From Arthrobacter sp. PM3 (lineage in GTDB: Bacteria; Actinomycetota; Actinomycetes; Actinomycetales; Micrococcaceae), in the NCBI RefSeq assembly GCF_003352915.1, contig NZ_CP022314.1:2701272-2765271 (forward strand): 64,000 nucleotides of DNA, written 5' to 3'. Shown piece by piece: positions 1 through 10,654 of the stretch. How positions within the stretch are numbered: the stretch's first letter is position 1; every line of letters begins with the position of its first letter. The translations under genes and the position numbers were made by a program. The notes beneath the pieces were generated by a model. It did not search any database, was not told where the DNA came from, and was given only the letters and a program-made list of their open reading frames with translations.

Positions 1-548
1 AGGAGGAATGGGCCAAGAAGCTGAACTCCGCCGTGTTCCCCGGCCAGCAAGGCGGCCCGCTCATGCACGTGATCGCCGCGAAGGCCGTGGCCTTCAAGAT
101 CGCCGGCACCGAGGAATTCAAGGAGCGCCAGGAGCGCGTCCTTGAAGGCGCCAAGATCATCGCCGAACGCCTCGGCCAGGCCGACGTCGCCGAGGCCGGC
201 GTCTCGGTCCTCACCGGCGGCACCGACGTGCACCTGGTCCTGGTGGACCTGCGCAACTCCCAGCTGGACGGCCAGCAGGCAGAGGACCTCCTGCACTCCG
301 TGGGCATCACCGTCAACCGCAACGCCGTGCCGTTCGACCCCCGCCCGCCAATGGTCACCTCCGGCCTGCGCATCGGCACCCCGGCCCTGGCCACCCGCGG
401 CTTCGGCGCCGAGGAATTCACCGAGGTCGCGGACATCATCGCCACCGCCCTGAAGGCCGGCGCGTCCACCGACGTCGAGTCCCTGCAGGCCCGCGTGGAC
501 AAGCTCGCCGCCGACTTCCCGCTGTACCCGCAGCACGAGCAGTGGTAG
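1..548 (+). CDS. glyA: Serine hydroxymethyltransferase, C-terminal part (5' truncated by window edge)
   Basis: PLP enzyme that interconverts serine + tetrahydrofolate and glycine + 5,10-methylene-THF. The reading frame is open from base 3, so only the last 181 residues are present. The fragment begins with [19 protein letters not shown], the block that normally lies about 20 residues after the PLP-binding lysine, so that lysine is outside the window. The conserved [11 protein letters not shown] segment, whose Arg contacts the substrate carboxylate, is present near residue 120 of the fragment. The GTG at 33 is an internal valine, not a start. folD follows after three bases, so the two one-carbon genes are probably co-transcribed and the methylene-THF made here is the FolD substrate. 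Confidence 0.97.
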   Translation, partial: EEWAKKLNSAVFPGQQGGPLMHVIAAKAVAFKIAGTEEFKERQERVLEGAKIIAERLGQADVAEAGVSVLTGGTDVHLVLVDLRNSQLDGQQAEDLLHSVGITVNRNAVPFDPRPPMVTSGLRIGTPALATRGFGAEEFTEVADIIATALKAGASTDVESLQARVDKLAADFPLYPQHEQW

Positions 549-551
549 CCC

Positions 552-1475
552 ATGACTTCCACTGAGACAGCACGATCTGCTAAGACGACCGCTCAGGTTC
601 TTGACGGCAAGGCCACCGCCGCCGCCATCAAGGCCGAGCTGACCGGACGCGTGGCCGCACTCAAGGCCAAGGGCATCACCCCCGGACTCGGAACCATCCT
701 GGTGGGCTCCGACCCCGGCAGCACCTGGTACGTGGCCGGCAAGCACAAGGACTGCGCCGAGGTCGGCATCACGTCCATCCGCCGCGACCTGCCCGAGGAA
801 ACCACCCAGGACGAACTCCTGGCCGTGGTCCGCGAGCTCAACGACAACCCGGCCTGCACCGGCTACATCGTCCAGCTGCCGTTGCCCAAGCACATCGACC
901 AGGACGTCATCCTGGAGGCCATGGATCCTGAGAAGGACGCCGACGGCCTGCACCCGATGAACCTGGGCCGGCTTGTGGCCAACGTCGGCGGGCCCATGCG
1001 GTCCCCGCTGCCGTGCACACCCAAGGGCTGCGTGGAGCTGCTGAGCCGGCACGGCATCGACCTCAACGGCAAGCGCGTCCTCGTGGTGGGCCGCGGCGTC
1101 ACCATCGGCCGCCCCGTCGGGCTGCTGCTGACCCGCAAGGACGTCAACGCCACCGTCACCCTGGCCCACACGGGAACGGCGGACCTGCCGGCCGAACTCC
1201 GGCAGGCCGACGTCGTGATCGCCGCGGCCGGACAGCCGCACATGATCAAGGCCAGGGACCTCAAGCCCGGGGCGATCGTGCTCGACGTCGGCGTCAGCCG
1301 GGTCGATGACGGCACCGGAAAAGCCGTGGTCACCGGAGACGTGGAGCCCGCGGCGGCAGAGGTCGCCGCCTGGATTTCGCCGAACCCCGGGGGAGTGGGC
1401 CCCATGACCCGCGCCATGCTGCTGGCCAATGTGGTGGAAACCGCAGAACGCCAGTCAGCAGGGAAAGGCCGCTAA
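552..1475 (+). CDS. folD: Bifunctional methylene-THF dehydrogenase / methenyl-THF cyclohydrolase
   Basis: Cytosolic enzyme that oxidises 5,10-methylene-THF to methenyl-THF with NADP+ and hydrolyses it to 10-formyl-THF. The protein is 307 residues, a little longer than the usual 280-300 because of about 15 extra N-terminal residues. The catalytic YxxxK motif is YVAGK at residues 60-64; the NADP-binding stretch [16 protein letters not shown] and the late [11 protein letters not shown] signature are intact. ATG at 552 is chosen because it lies three bases after the glyA stop; no strong Shine-Dalgarno sequence precedes it, which fits translational coupling. A perfect hairpin at 1537-1572 ends the unit. 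Confidence 0.96.
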   Translation: MTSTETARSAKTTAQVLDGKATAAAIKAELTGRVAALKAKGITPGLGTILVGSDPGSTWYVAGKHKDCAEVGITSIRRDLPEETTQDELLAVVRELNDNPACTGYIVQLPLPKHIDQDVILEAMDPEKDADGLHPMNLGRLVANVGGPMRSPLPCTPKGCVELLSRHGIDLNGKRVLVVGRGVTIGRPVGLLLTRKDVNATVTLAHTGTADLPAELRQADVVIAAAGQPHMIKARDLKPGAIVLDVGVSRVDDGTGKAVVTGDVEPAAAEVAAWISPNPGGVGPMTRAMLLANVVETAERQSAGKGR

Positions 1476-1536
1476 GCAGAGAAAAGCCGCTGAGCTGAGA
1501 AGTACCACTAGGGACCGCCCAGGATCCGGGCCGATG

Positions 1537-1572
1537 ACAGGGCACCTGCTTCCCGCGAAGCAGGTGCCCTGT
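1537..1572 (+). terminator. Rho-independent-type terminator after folD
   Basis: Perfect 16-bp stem (1537-1552 with 1557-1572) closing a 4-base loop CCGC, followed by GTCGTT. The tail is short in T, as is common in high-GC actinobacteria. It separates glyA-folD from the ABC exporter genes. Confidence 0.85.
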
Positions 1573-1691
1573 GTCGTTAAAGACATAACGGATCGAATAC
1601 ATCCGGAGTTTTTACGAAAAGACTCTTTCATAGTTTGCGGACGTGCACTACCGTGGTGCGGGTGTCCGAACTTGTCTCGAAAGAATCAGCA

Positions 1692-2639
1692 GTGAGCAGC
1701 CCGTCTGACGCCGCTCCGCAGTACGTCATCACCGCCGAAAACCTCACCAAGCGTTACGGCGACGTCACCGCCGTCGACGGCATCTCCTTCCGCGTGCCCG
1801 CCGGGGAAGCCTTCGGCCTGCTCGGGCCCAACGGCGCGGGCAAATCCACCACGATGAAGATGATAGGCGGGGTCTCCCAGCGCACCTCCGGGAATCTGAC
1901 CATCATGGGCCTGGATCCCGAACAGCACGGGCCGGAAGTGCGCGCCCACCTCGGCGTCGTGCCGCAGCAGGACAACCTGGACGAGGAACTCAAGGTCCGG
2001 GACAACCTGCTGGTGTACGGCCGCTACTTCGGCCTGCCCATGAGCTACCTCAGGCCCAAGGCCGACGAGCTGCTGGAGTTCGCCCAGCTCACGGACAAGG
2101 CAAAATCCAAGGTGGACGCCCTGTCCGGCGGCATGAAGCGCCGCCTGACGATCGCCCGCTCCCTCATCAACGAACCCCGGATCCTGCTGCTGGACGAGCC
2201 GACAACGGGCCTGGACCCGCAGGCCCGGCACATCCTCTGGGACCGGCTGTTCCGGCTCAAGGAGCAGGGCGTCACCCTGATCCTCACCACCCACTACATG
2301 GATGAGGCCGAGCAGCTGTGCGACCGCCTGATCGTGGTGGACAAGGGCAGGATCATGGCCGAAGGGTCACCGGCCAGCCTGATCCGCGACTACTCCACCC
2401 GCGAGGTCCTCGAACTGCGTTTCGGCTCGGAACGCAACGCCAGTGTCGGCGCCGAGCTCGAGGGCATCGGCGAACGCCTGGAAACCCTGCCGGACCGGGT
2501 GCTCATCTACGCCCACGACGGCGAAGCCGCCCTGGAGCAGGTCACCGCCCGGGGCCTGCGCCCGCTCACCTCGCTGGTCCGCCGCTCCTCGCTCGAAGAC
2601 GTCTTCCTGCGCCTGACCGGCAGGAGCCTCGTTGACTAG
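1692..2639 (+). CDS. ABC-2 exporter ATP-binding protein (NodI/DrrA-like)
   Basis: ATPase subunit of an ABC-2 export system. Walker A GPNGAGKS (residues 45-52), Q-loop VVPQQDNL, signature LSGGM (144-148), Walker B ILLLDEP (D168/E169) and switch histidine in LILTTHYMDEAEQL are all present; the Thr-Thr-His-Tyr-Met-Asp-Glu run and overall layout resemble NodI of lipo-oligosaccharide export and DrrA drug exporters. I chose GTG at 1692 because the protein then begins just before the ATPase fold; in-frame upstream TTG/GTG codons (1635, 1653-1662) would add a tail without conserved features. It overlaps the first permease by eight bases. The substrate cannot be told from sequence. Confidence 0.93.
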   Translation: MSSPSDAAPQYVITAENLTKRYGDVTAVDGISFRVPAGEAFGLLGPNGAGKSTTMKMIGGVSQRTSGNLTIMGLDPEQHGPEVRAHLGVVPQQDNLDEELKVRDNLLVYGRYFGLPMSYLRPKADELLEFAQLTDKAKSKVDALSGGMKRRLTIARSLINEPRILLLDEPTTGLDPQARHILWDRLFRLKEQGVTLILTTHYMDEAEQLCDRLIVVDKGRIMAEGSPASLIRDYSTREVLELRFGSERNASVGAELEGIGERLETLPDRVLIYAHDGEAALEQVTARGLRPLTSLVRRSSLEDVFLRLTGRSLVD

Positions 2640-3453
2640 CGCGCATCCGCCGGCGGTTTCCGCCGCCCGCGCCCGCCGCTGGGGCGCGTTCTACTACGCG
2701 GAGCAGGTCCTGCGGGTCATGAAGGGCTACGGCTGGACCATTGTCATGTACGGCGTGGGACAGCCCGTGGCCTACCTCTTCGCGATGGGCGTCGGCCTGG
2801 CCACCCTGGTTGAGGCCAACGGCGCCGGTGCCTTCGGCGGCGTCAGCTACCTGACGTTCATCGCGCCGGCCCTGCTGATCTCGGCCGCCGTCATGACCGC
2901 CGCCAACGAGTTCACGTTCCCGGTCATGGACGGCTTCAAATGGCGGCGCGTCTACTACGGCCCCCACGCCTCGCCGCTGACCCCGGAGCAGATCGCCGGC
3001 GGCCAGATCATCGCCGTCACCGTGCGCTTCCTGGTCCAGTCCGCCATCTACTTCGCCGTCGTCGCACTGTTCGGGGCCGCCCCCGGCGCCTGGGCCTGGG
3101 TGTCGATCCTCATCGCCACCCTCGCGGGCCTGTCCTTCGGCCTGCCGCTCATGGCCTACGCGGCCACCATCAAGGACGACCGCGGCCAGTTCGCCATGGT
3201 CATGCGGTTCATCGTCATGCCGCTGTTCCTCTTCTCCGGCACGTTCTTTCCGCTGGACACCCTGCCGCTCGGCGTGCGCTGGATCGGCTGGATTTCACCG
3301 ATCTGGCACGGAACGGAACTGGGCCGCGTCGTCAGCTACGGCTACGAGGAAGAACCGTGGCTCACGATCGTCCACCTCCTCTTCCTCCTGGGCCTCGCGG
3401 CCGCCGGCTGGATCCTGACCAAGCGCCGGTTCGCCCAAAGGATGGCCTCATGA
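2632..3453 (+). CDS. ABC-2 type permease (NodJ-like), first subunit
   Basis: Integral membrane subunit of the exporter, 273 residues with about six hydrophobic segments and the conserved ABC-2 block around FIVMPLFLFSGTFFPLDTLP in the second half. The start is TTG at 2632, inside the ATPase stop region, with a clear AGGAG five bases upstream; no better start lies nearby. Its last codons overlap the next permease ATG by the ATGA arrangement, so the three genes are translationally coupled. Two related permeases suggest a heterodimeric channel. The exported compound is unknown. Confidence 0.93.
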   Translation: MTSAHPPAVSAARARRWGAFYYAEQVLRVMKGYGWTIVMYGVGQPVAYLFAMGVGLATLVEANGAGAFGGVSYLTFIAPALLISAAVMTAANEFTFPVMDGFKWRRVYYGPHASPLTPEQIAGGQIIAVTVRFLVQSAIYFAVVALFGAAPGAWAWVSILIATLAGLSFGLPLMAYAATIKDDRGQFAMVMRFIVMPLFLFSGTFFPLDTLPLGVRWIGWISPIWHGTELGRVVSYGYEEEPWLTIVHLLFLLGLAAAGWILTKRRFAQRMAS

Positions 3454-4298
3454 GCGTGCTCACCGGAAACTTCAGCGCTGGGGACCACAGCGTCGCCGAC
3501 GCCGCCCGCCGGCGGCGCTTCGGGCCCATCTACTCCCGCAACGTCCGCGCCGTCGTCGCCCGCGGCCTGATGGCGACCAAGAGCAGCAACTGGATGGTCA
3601 TGGTCTCCGGGTTCTTCGAACCTGTCCTGTACCTGATCTCCATGGGCGTGGGCCTGGGCGCGATCGTGGGAACCGTCCAGGGCCCGGGCGGCCAGGCGAT
3701 CAGTTACGCGGCGTACATCGCGCCGGCCCTGCTGGCGGTGTCCGCCATGAACGGCGCCGTCTACGACTCCACCTGGAACGTCTTCTTCAAGATGAACTTC
3801 GCCAAGCTGTACCAGGGAATGCTCTACACCTCGCTGGGGCCGCTGGACGTGGCGATGGGCGAGATCTTCCTGGCCCTGCTGCGCGGCTTCATGTACGCCA
3901 CCGGCTTCACGGCCGTGATGGCGGTGATGGGCCTGATCACCACGCCGTGGGCCGTCCTGATGATCCCGGCCTCGGTGCTCATCGCCTTCGGCTTCGCGAG
4001 CTTCGGGATGGGGATCACCAGCTACATGAAGACGTTCCAGCAGATGGACTGGATCAACTTCGTGATGCTGCCGATGTTCCTCTTCAGCGCCACGTTCTAC
4101 CCGCTGAGCGTCTACCCGCAGTACATCCAGTGGTTCATCCAGGCCATGCCGCTGTGGCACGGCGTGGAGCTGCTGCGGCAGATCAGCGTGGGCGTGTTCA
4201 CCCCGGCGACGGCCGTGCATATCGGCTACTACCTCGTCATGATTGCCGTCGGCGTCCTGCTGACCACGAGCCGCCTGCGCAAGCTGTTCCTCAAATAG
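3450..4298 (+). CDS. ABC-2 type permease (NodJ-like), second subunit
   Basis: Second membrane subunit, 282 residues. It is paralogous to the preceding permease: both have the same layout, with the FVMLPMFLFSATFYPLSVYP segment matching the first protein's FLFSGTFFPLDTLP block. ATG at 3450 overlaps the TGA of the upstream gene (3451-3453), and the frame upstream of it is a shadow of that gene. Together with the ATPase it should form one complete exporter: one ATPase gene, presumably a homodimer, with two different permeases. Confidence 0.93.
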   Translation: MSVLTGNFSAGDHSVADAARRRRFGPIYSRNVRAVVARGLMATKSSNWMVMVSGFFEPVLYLISMGVGLGAIVGTVQGPGGQAISYAAYIAPALLAVSAMNGAVYDSTWNVFFKMNFAKLYQGMLYTSLGPLDVAMGEIFLALLRGFMYATGFTAVMAVMGLITTPWAVLMIPASVLIAFGFASFGMGITSYMKTFQQMDWINFVMLPMFLFSATFYPLSVYPQYIQWFIQAMPLWHGVELLRQISVGVFTPATAVHIGYYLVMIAVGVLLTTSRLRKLFLK

Positions 4299-4323
4299 TC
4301 CGGCTGGCCCCTAAGGAGATTCG

Positions 4324-4680
4324 ATGATCGGCAAATGGCACGCACTCGTGATCGACTGCGAGGACCCGGACGCGCTGGCGGGCTTTTACCAGGAGCTGCT
4401 GGGCATGATCCGGGTGCAGGAGGACGCGGACTGGATTTCGATCGGCGACGCCGCCGACCGTCCCGCCGTCGCCTTCCAGCGCGTGGAACGGCTGGTCAGG
4501 CCGCAGTGGCCCGACGCCGAGCACCCGCAGCAGATGCACGTGGACGTCACGGTGGGGGACCTCGAGGCGGGCGAAGCCGAGGTCCTGAAACTCGGCGCCA
4601 CACCCCAGCCCGGCGGCGGAACGTCCTTCCGGGTTTACACCGACCCCAGCGGCCACCCGTTCTGCCTCGTGCGCTCGTAA
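4324..4680 (+). CDS. VOC-family (glyoxalase/bleomycin-resistance fold) protein
   Basis: 118-residue single-domain protein of the vicinal-oxygen-chelate superfamily. It starts with HALVIDCEDPDALAGFYQELLG, the first beta-alpha unit typical of the fold, and ends with the FRVYTDPSGHPFCLV segment that closes the second beta-alpha-beta3 module and carries a candidate metal ligand. AAGGAG sits seven bases before ATG 4324. It lies 25 bases after the exporter permease, so it may be co-transcribed and could protect against or modify the exported compound; that is inference from position only. The reaction is unknown. Confidence 0.88.
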   Translation: MIGKWHALVIDCEDPDALAGFYQELLGMIRVQEDADWISIGDAADRPAVAFQRVERLVRPQWPDAEHPQQMHVDVTVGDLEAGEAEVLKLGATPQPGGGTSFRVYTDPSGHPFCLVRS

Positions 4681-4695
4681 GCCTGTCCCGACGTT

Positions 4696-4721
4696 CGCCC
4701 GGGGTGGAAGCGCCCCGGGCG
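4696..4721 (+). terminator. Possible stem-loop terminator after the VOC gene
   Basis: CGCCCGGGG (4696-4704) pairs perfectly with CCCCGGGCG (4713-4721) across an eight-base loop. There is no T-run, so termination efficiency is uncertain. It lies between the VOC gene and the promoter of the next gene. Confidence 0.4.
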
Positions 4722-4736
4722 GCCGGCCCCGTTTGC

Positions 4737-4742
4737 GATAAT
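4737..4742 (+). promoter_or_regulatory. -10 box GATAAT of a putatively leaderless gene
   Basis: GATAAT ends six bases before the ATG at 4749, so transcription would start at or next to the start codon. No Shine-Dalgarno sequence is present, and no convincing -35 element is seen. Confidence 0.5.
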
Positions 4743-4748
4743 GGGCTC

Positions 4749-5315
4749 ATGCAATCTCTGGGTAGCTCCTCCACGTCCAACGCCAGCTCGGCCACCAGCC
4801 GGTTCTCCACGTTCCGCATCAGCGGGCCGGGGATGCTGGTCTTCATCATCGCGTTCACCGTCGCCGTGATCTTCGCGGCCAACCAGAACGACGTCGTGGG
4901 CTGGATCGTGGCGATCATCGCCGGCTCCTGGCTGGCCCTGGCCGCGTTCGTGGTGTTCAGCATCCAAAGGGCCGCCCGGAAGGCCGCGGCCCGGCTCGAT
5001 GAGGCCCAGAACGCCTTCAACGCCGCCACCGGGCGGGCACCGACGGCCAGCAGCGTGGACCACGGCGGCACCCGCGTGGTCAGCGAAGGCCGCTCGGGCG
5101 AAAGCGTGCGCGACATGAAGCTGGACCACTCCTTCAAGATCGTCCAGGTCCAGGTCCGCGTCATCGAACAGGAGCGGGCCAAGGGCGACGCCGCGGACCA
5201 GGAGACGATCCGCCGGGCCCTCGAGACCATCGAGATCACCGCCACCAATGCCCGGGACATGGTCAAATCCTCCGGCGGCAGCGACGAACCCGTCAGCGGA
5301 ACCATCATCGACTAG
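4749..5315 (+). CDS. Small membrane protein of unknown function with a cytoplasmic helical tail
   Basis: 188 residues. A Ser/Thr-rich N-terminus of about 25 residues is followed by two hydrophobic segments separated by AANQNDVVG, then a charged, probably helical cytoplasmic tail (repeated R, K, E, Q around RVIEQERAKGDAADQETIRRA). I do not recognise a defined family. The start is ATG 4749; the frame is open further upstream, but only as a shadow of the VOC gene. The -10 box six bases before it points to a leaderless transcript. xth starts 10 bases downstream with its own -10 box, inside this gene's end. Confidence 0.8.
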   Translation: MQSLGSSSTSNASSATSRFSTFRISGPGMLVFIIAFTVAVIFAANQNDVVGWIVAIIAGSWLALAAFVVFSIQRAARKAAARLDEAQNAFNAATGRAPTASSVDHGGTRVVSEGRSGESVRDMKLDHSFKIVQVQVRVIEQERAKGDAADQETIRRALETIEITATNARDMVKSSGGSDEPVSGTIID

Positions 5316-5318
5316 AGT
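5313..5318 (+). promoter_or_regulatory. -10 box TAGAGT before xth
   Basis: TAGAGT overlaps the stop codon of the upstream gene and ends seven bases before the GTG chosen for xth, consistent with a leaderless mRNA. It decides between GTG 5317, which lies inside the box, and GTG 5326. Confidence 0.45.
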
Positions 5319-5325
5319 GGATCGG

Positions 5326-7283
<1,958 letters not shown>

Positions 7284-7287
7284 GTCA

Positions 7288-7902
7288 ATGTCCTCCGTCA
7301 GCAAAGCCACCGCGACAGCCGCCACGTCGAACGGGCAGACCCGCAGTGAGGGCATCAGCATCGGTGTGATCCTGAGGTTCCCGGCGGCCATCGCTGAGGA
7401 GCTCCAGCGATGGCGGGCGTCCTTCGGGGACCCGATGGCCGCCGTCGTGCCGGCCCACATCACGCTGGTCACCACCACCATGACGCAGGACTGGGATGCG
7501 ACCTGCAGCCATGTCCGGGACGTGGCCCGGCGGCAGGAGCCGTTCACGGTGACGATCGCCGGGACCGGGTCCTTCCGGCCTGTGTCCCCGGTGGTCTTCC
7601 TGAAGGTGGAGGACGGCTTCAGCGAATGCGTGAACCTGCACCGGCAGCTGCAGTCGGGACCGTTGGAGCGGGTGCTGCCGTTCAGCTACCACCCGCACGT
7701 GACGGTGGCCCACGATGTCGCCCCGGAAAGCCTTGACGAGGCCGAAACGGCCCTCAAGGATTACCGCGCCACGTTCCCGGTGGCTAGCATGGGACTCTAC
7801 GAGCACGACGACAACGGGATCTGGCAGCTACGGGAAGAGCTCGACTTTGGGACCAAACCTCACCAGCACAGAGGCCAGGACGGCACCGCAGGCGCCCGCT
7901 GA
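7288..7902 (+). CDS. 2H phosphoesterase superfamily protein (2'-5' RNA ligase-like)
   Basis: 204 residues with the two HxT motifs that define the 2H superfamily: HIT at 57-59 and HVT at 137-139, spaced as in LigT/ThpR-type cyclic phosphodiesterases and RNA ligases. About 20 poorly conserved residues precede the fold. ATG 7288 lies five bases after trpS, so it is likely co-transcribed. The true substrate (RNA 2',3'-cyclic ends or small cyclic phosphates) cannot be told. Its 3' end overlaps the start region of the next gene by about 56 bases. Confidence 0.87.
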   Translation: MSSVSKATATAATSNGQTRSEGISIGVILRFPAAIAEELQRWRASFGDPMAAVVPAHITLVTTTMTQDWDATCSHVRDVARRQEPFTVTIAGTGSFRPVSPVVFLKVEDGFSECVNLHRQLQSGPLERVLPFSYHPHVTVAHDVAPESLDEAETALKDYRATFPVASMGLYEHDDNGIWQLREELDFGTKPHQHRGQDGTAGAR

Positions 7903-9025
7903 GCCGCCCCTTCCCACCGACCTGGCCGGGCTGAGACTGGAAGTCATCCGCAAACGGGTGGAGTGGGGTCGGGCCCGGCGCTCCGGCGGCGGATGGATCG
8001 CTTCGCTGATGGCGATGGTGGCCTGGCTGGTGGCCAAGGTCAACGCGCTGCTGCCGGTGCGCGCGTACATGCACTACCTCCGCCAGCGCGGCCCGTTGTT
8101 GAGCGCCGGTATCGGGTTCAGGATGTTCTTCTCGGTCACGGGTCTGTTGGCCACCGGCCTCTCGATCGCGGGCCTGCTCCTCAGCGGACATCCCGCCCTG
8201 CTGGATCAGATCTTCAAGAGCGTCAACGCCGCCGCTCCCGGCCTGCTGCAGGTCAACGGCAGCCCGGGGCTCGTCGATCCCTACCAGCTGCTGAACCCGG
8301 CCAGCCTCGGCTGGGCCGCCCTGATCGCCGCCGCGGTCACCGTGTTCACCTCCCTGGGCTGGATCGGTGGCATCCGCGACGGGGTGCGCGGCATGATGCG
8401 GCTCGGTCCGCTGGTGATGAACCCGGTCCTGCAGATCTTCAAGGACGTCGGGACGCTGATCCTGATGGGCGTGGCGCTGGTGATCAGCTCCGCGGTTTCG
8501 CTGATCTTCGGCACGGCCGCGGGCTGGGTGACCGAACAGCTCAGCCTCGACCCCGCAATCGCCGGGCCCCTGACGACCTCCATCACGATCCTCGTGCCGC
8601 TCCTGCTCGGCTGGGGTACGGCGCTGATCATGTACCGGGTGGCCGCAGGCCTGAATCCGTCCCGCCGCTCCCTGCTGGAAGGAACCACGCTCGCCGCGGT
8701 GGGCGCCACCGTGCTGCAGATCTTCAGCACCCAGCTGCTGGCCAGCGCCGGGAGGAACCCCATCCTGGCGCCCTTCGCCATCATCATCGGCCTGCTGATC
8801 TGGTTCAACCTGGTCAGCCAGGTCTACGTGGTCTGCGCCGCGTGGGTGGCGATCCGGGAGGAGGATCTCAAGACGCAGCCCGCGGCCGCGGCGGCCCGCT
8901 GGGGCTCTCGGCAGGTCCAGCCGGGCAGGACACCGGTTGAGGCGCCCGCCGAGGGCCGGGCCCGCCGGCGGCCGCTGTCCGCCGCGTTCAGGCGTCGAGG
9001 TACTGGTCGGCCCACGCCGAAATAA
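7847..9025 (+). CDS. YihY/BrkB-family inner-membrane protein
   Basis: About 392 residues with roughly six hydrophobic segments between residues 40 and 340, ending in a basic tail (RRRPLSAAFRRRGTGR). The long hydrophobic blocks with GxGFRMFFSVTGLLATG early and APFAIIIGLLIWFNLVSQVY late match the YihY/BrkB (UPF0761) family, once mis-annotated as RNase BN; function unknown. The start is uncertain: TTG 7847 has GGAAG upstream and is preferred, giving a 56-base overlap with the preceding gene. Its last 38 bases overlap the convergent hydrolase gene on the minus strand. Confidence 0.85.
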   Translation: MGPNLTSTEARTAPQAPAEPPLPTDLAGLRLEVIRKRVEWGRARRSGGGWIASLMAMVAWLVAKVNALLPVRAYMHYLRQRGPLLSAGIGFRMFFSVTGLLATGLSIAGLLLSGHPALLDQIFKSVNAAAPGLLQVNGSPGLVDPYQLLNPASLGWAALIAAAVTVFTSLGWIGGIRDGVRGMMRLGPLVMNPVLQIFKDVGTLILMGVALVISSAVSLIFGTAAGWVTEQLSLDPAIAGPLTTSITILVPLLLGWGTALIMYRVAAGLNPSRRSLLEGTTLAAVGATVLQIFSTQLLASAGRNPILAPFAIIIGLLIWFNLVSQVYVVCAAWVAIREEDLKTQPAAAAARWGSRQVQPGRTPVEAPAEGRARRRPLSAAFRRRGTGRPTPK

Positions 9026-9752
9026 TCTTCGCGGCCCGCGCCGCCTGGCCCTTGCCGGTCAGAAGGTGGTCGCTGCCCTCCAGTGACACGAAGCTGCGCG
9101 GGTGGCGTGCCGTGCGGAAAATGGTGCTGGCGTTCTCGATCCCCACCGTGTTGTCCGTGGGGGAGTGCAGGACCATGAGCGGCTTGTGCAGCTGCCGGAT
9201 GCAGTCCGTCAGGTCAGCGTTCTCCAGGTCCTCGACGAAGTGCCGCCGGATCTCCACCCGTTTGCCGCCGAGGTCCACCTCGGCGCTGCCCTCCGCCAGG
9301 ATCCGGTCCAGCGCCGCGTCAAAGACGTGGGCCACGTGCTTGGGCGAGAACGGCGCCCCCACCGTGGCCACGGCCTTGAGTTCCGGGATCTGCCGCGCGG
9401 CGGACAGGACGGCCGCGCCGCCGAACGAGTGGCCCACCAGCAAGGACACGCGCCGGTCGGCGTCCCGCATGAACTCGACCGCCTTGACCGTGTCGGCCAC
9501 CTTGTGGCTGAAGGACCCCTCCGACCACATCCCCGCGGACTCGCCGAGCCCCAGGTTGTCGAACCGGAGCATGCCCACGCCGTTGTCGGCGAGGGCCTTG
9601 CACATCCGCGACGCCGCCGGGCTGTCCTTGCCCAGGGTGAAGCCGTGCGAGAACACGCCCCAGCCCTTCACCGGGCCGTCCGGCAGGTCCACGATGCCGG
9701 AGAGCAGCTCGCCGGTGGAACCCTGGAAGGAGACTTTTTCTGAGCGGGACAC
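8988..9752 (-). CDS. Alpha/beta hydrolase (resembles hydrolase half of hydrolase-OsmC fusions)
   Basis: 254 residues. The nucleophile elbow GHSFGG has Ser109; candidate acid and base lie in HSPTDNTVG and GSDHLLTG. The sequence from VSFQGSTGELLSG through the VFSHGFTLGKD and LRFDNLGLGES blocks resembles the N-terminal half of bifunctional alpha/beta hydrolase-OsmC proteins, but no OsmC domain follows. GTG 9752 is chosen because AAAGGGG precedes it; the upstream extension has no conserved sequence. It is read from the minus strand and is separated from sdhB by a strong hairpin. Substrate unknown. Confidence 0.88.
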   Translation of the reverse strand: MSRSEKVSFQGSTGELLSGIVDLPDGPVKGWGVFSHGFTLGKDSPAASRMCKALADNGVGMLRFDNLGLGESAGMWSEGSFSHKVADTVKAVEFMRDADRRVSLLVGHSFGGAAVLSAARQIPELKAVATVGAPFSPKHVAHVFDAALDRILAEGSAEVDLGGKRVEIRRHFVEDLENADLTDCIRQLHKPLMVLHSPTDNTVGIENASTIFRTARHPRSFVSLEGSDHLLTGKGQAARAAKIISAWADQYLDA

Positions 9753-9780
9753 GGTGTCCCCTTTCGTGTGAGGGCCGGAA

Positions 9781-9826
9781 GACGACGGCGGCGCCCCCAC
9801 CTAAAAAGGTGAGAGGCGCCGTCGTC
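9781..9826 (-). terminator. Stem-loop terminator of the sdh operon
   Basis: GACGACGGC...GCC on the plus strand pairs with GGCGCCGTCGTC (9815-9826), with a three-base bulge, and an inner CACCT/AGGTG stem closes on an A-rich loop. It lies directly downstream of sdhB on the minus strand, before the hydrolase gene. Confidence 0.7.
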
Positions 9827-9870
9827 GTTGTTTCAATCCCGGAGGAACTTACGGGAGGTGGGACCGTTTG

Positions 9871-10653
9871 CTAGATCTTGCGGGACAGGATGGCCTGCTT
9901 GACCTCGGCGATGGCCTTGGTGACCTGGATGCCGCGCGGGCAGGCCTCGGAGCAGTTGAAGGTGGTGCGGCAGCGCCACACACCTTCCTTGTCGTTGAGG
10001 ATTTCCAGGCGCATGTCGCCGGCGTCGTCGCGGGAATCGAAGATGAAGCGGTGCGCGTTGACGATCGCGGCCGGGCCGAAGTACTGCCCGTCGGTCCAGA
10101 ACACCGGGCAGGACGAGGTGCACGCGGCGCAGAGGATGCACTTGGTGGTGTCGTCGAACCGCTCACGGTCCTCGGCGGACTGCAGGCGCTCCTTGGTGGG
10201 CTCGTGGCCGCGGTTGATCAGGAAGGGCATGACTTCGCGGAAGGACTGGAAGAAGGGTTCCATGTCCACGATCAGGTCCTTCTCGACCGGCAGGCCCTTG
10301 ATCGGCTCGACCGTGATCGGCTTGGACGTGTCCAGGTCCTTCAGCAGGGTCTTGCAGGCCAGGCGGTTGCGGCCGTTGATGCGCATGGCATCGGAGCCGC
10401 AGACGCCGTGGGCGCAGGACCGGCGGAAGGAGACGCTGCCGTCCTGCTCCCACTTGATCTTGTGCAGGGCGTCCAGGACGCGGTCCGTGCCGTACATGGT
10501 GACCTTGAAGTCATCCCACGTGGCGTCCTCGGAGACCTCGGGGTTGTAGCGGCGCACGCGCAGGGTGACGTCGAAGGACGGGATTTCCCCGCCCCCGCCG
10601 ACGCCGGCGGGCAGTTCGATCTTGGATGCTGGCTCAGCGAGTTCAGCGCTCAT
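9871..10653 (-). CDS. sdhB: Succinate dehydrogenase iron-sulfur subunit
   Basis: Electron-transfer subunit of complex II, 260 residues. The [2Fe-2S] site is C80, C85, D88 and C100 (Asp in the third ligand position, as in several SdhB proteins); the [4Fe-4S] motif is C172-C175-C178 with C182; C228, C234 and C238 complete the [3Fe-4S] and remaining ligands. The ATG begins one base after the sdhA stop, with GAGGAAG inside the end of sdhA, so SdhA and SdhB are coupled. Last gene of sdhCDAB. Confidence 0.97.
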   Translation of the reverse strand: MSAELAEPASKIELPAGVGGGGEIPSFDVTLRVRRYNPEVSEDATWDDFKVTMYGTDRVLDALHKIKWEQDGSVSFRRSCAHGVCGSDAMRINGRNRLACKTLLKDLDTSKPITVEPIKGLPVEKDLIVDMEPFFQSFREVMPFLINRGHEPTKERLQSAEDRERFDDTTKCILCAACTSSCPVFWTDGQYFGPAAIVNAHRFIFDSRDDAGDMRLEILNDKEGVWRCRTTFNCSEACPRGIQVTKAIAEVKQAILSRKI

Positions 10654-10654
10654 C

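Noticed and set aside
1600..1691. Promoter for the ABC exporter with -10 CATAGT at 1629-1634
   Set aside because: The only -35-like hexamer, TTTACG at 1611, is just 12 bases away, so spacing is wrong.
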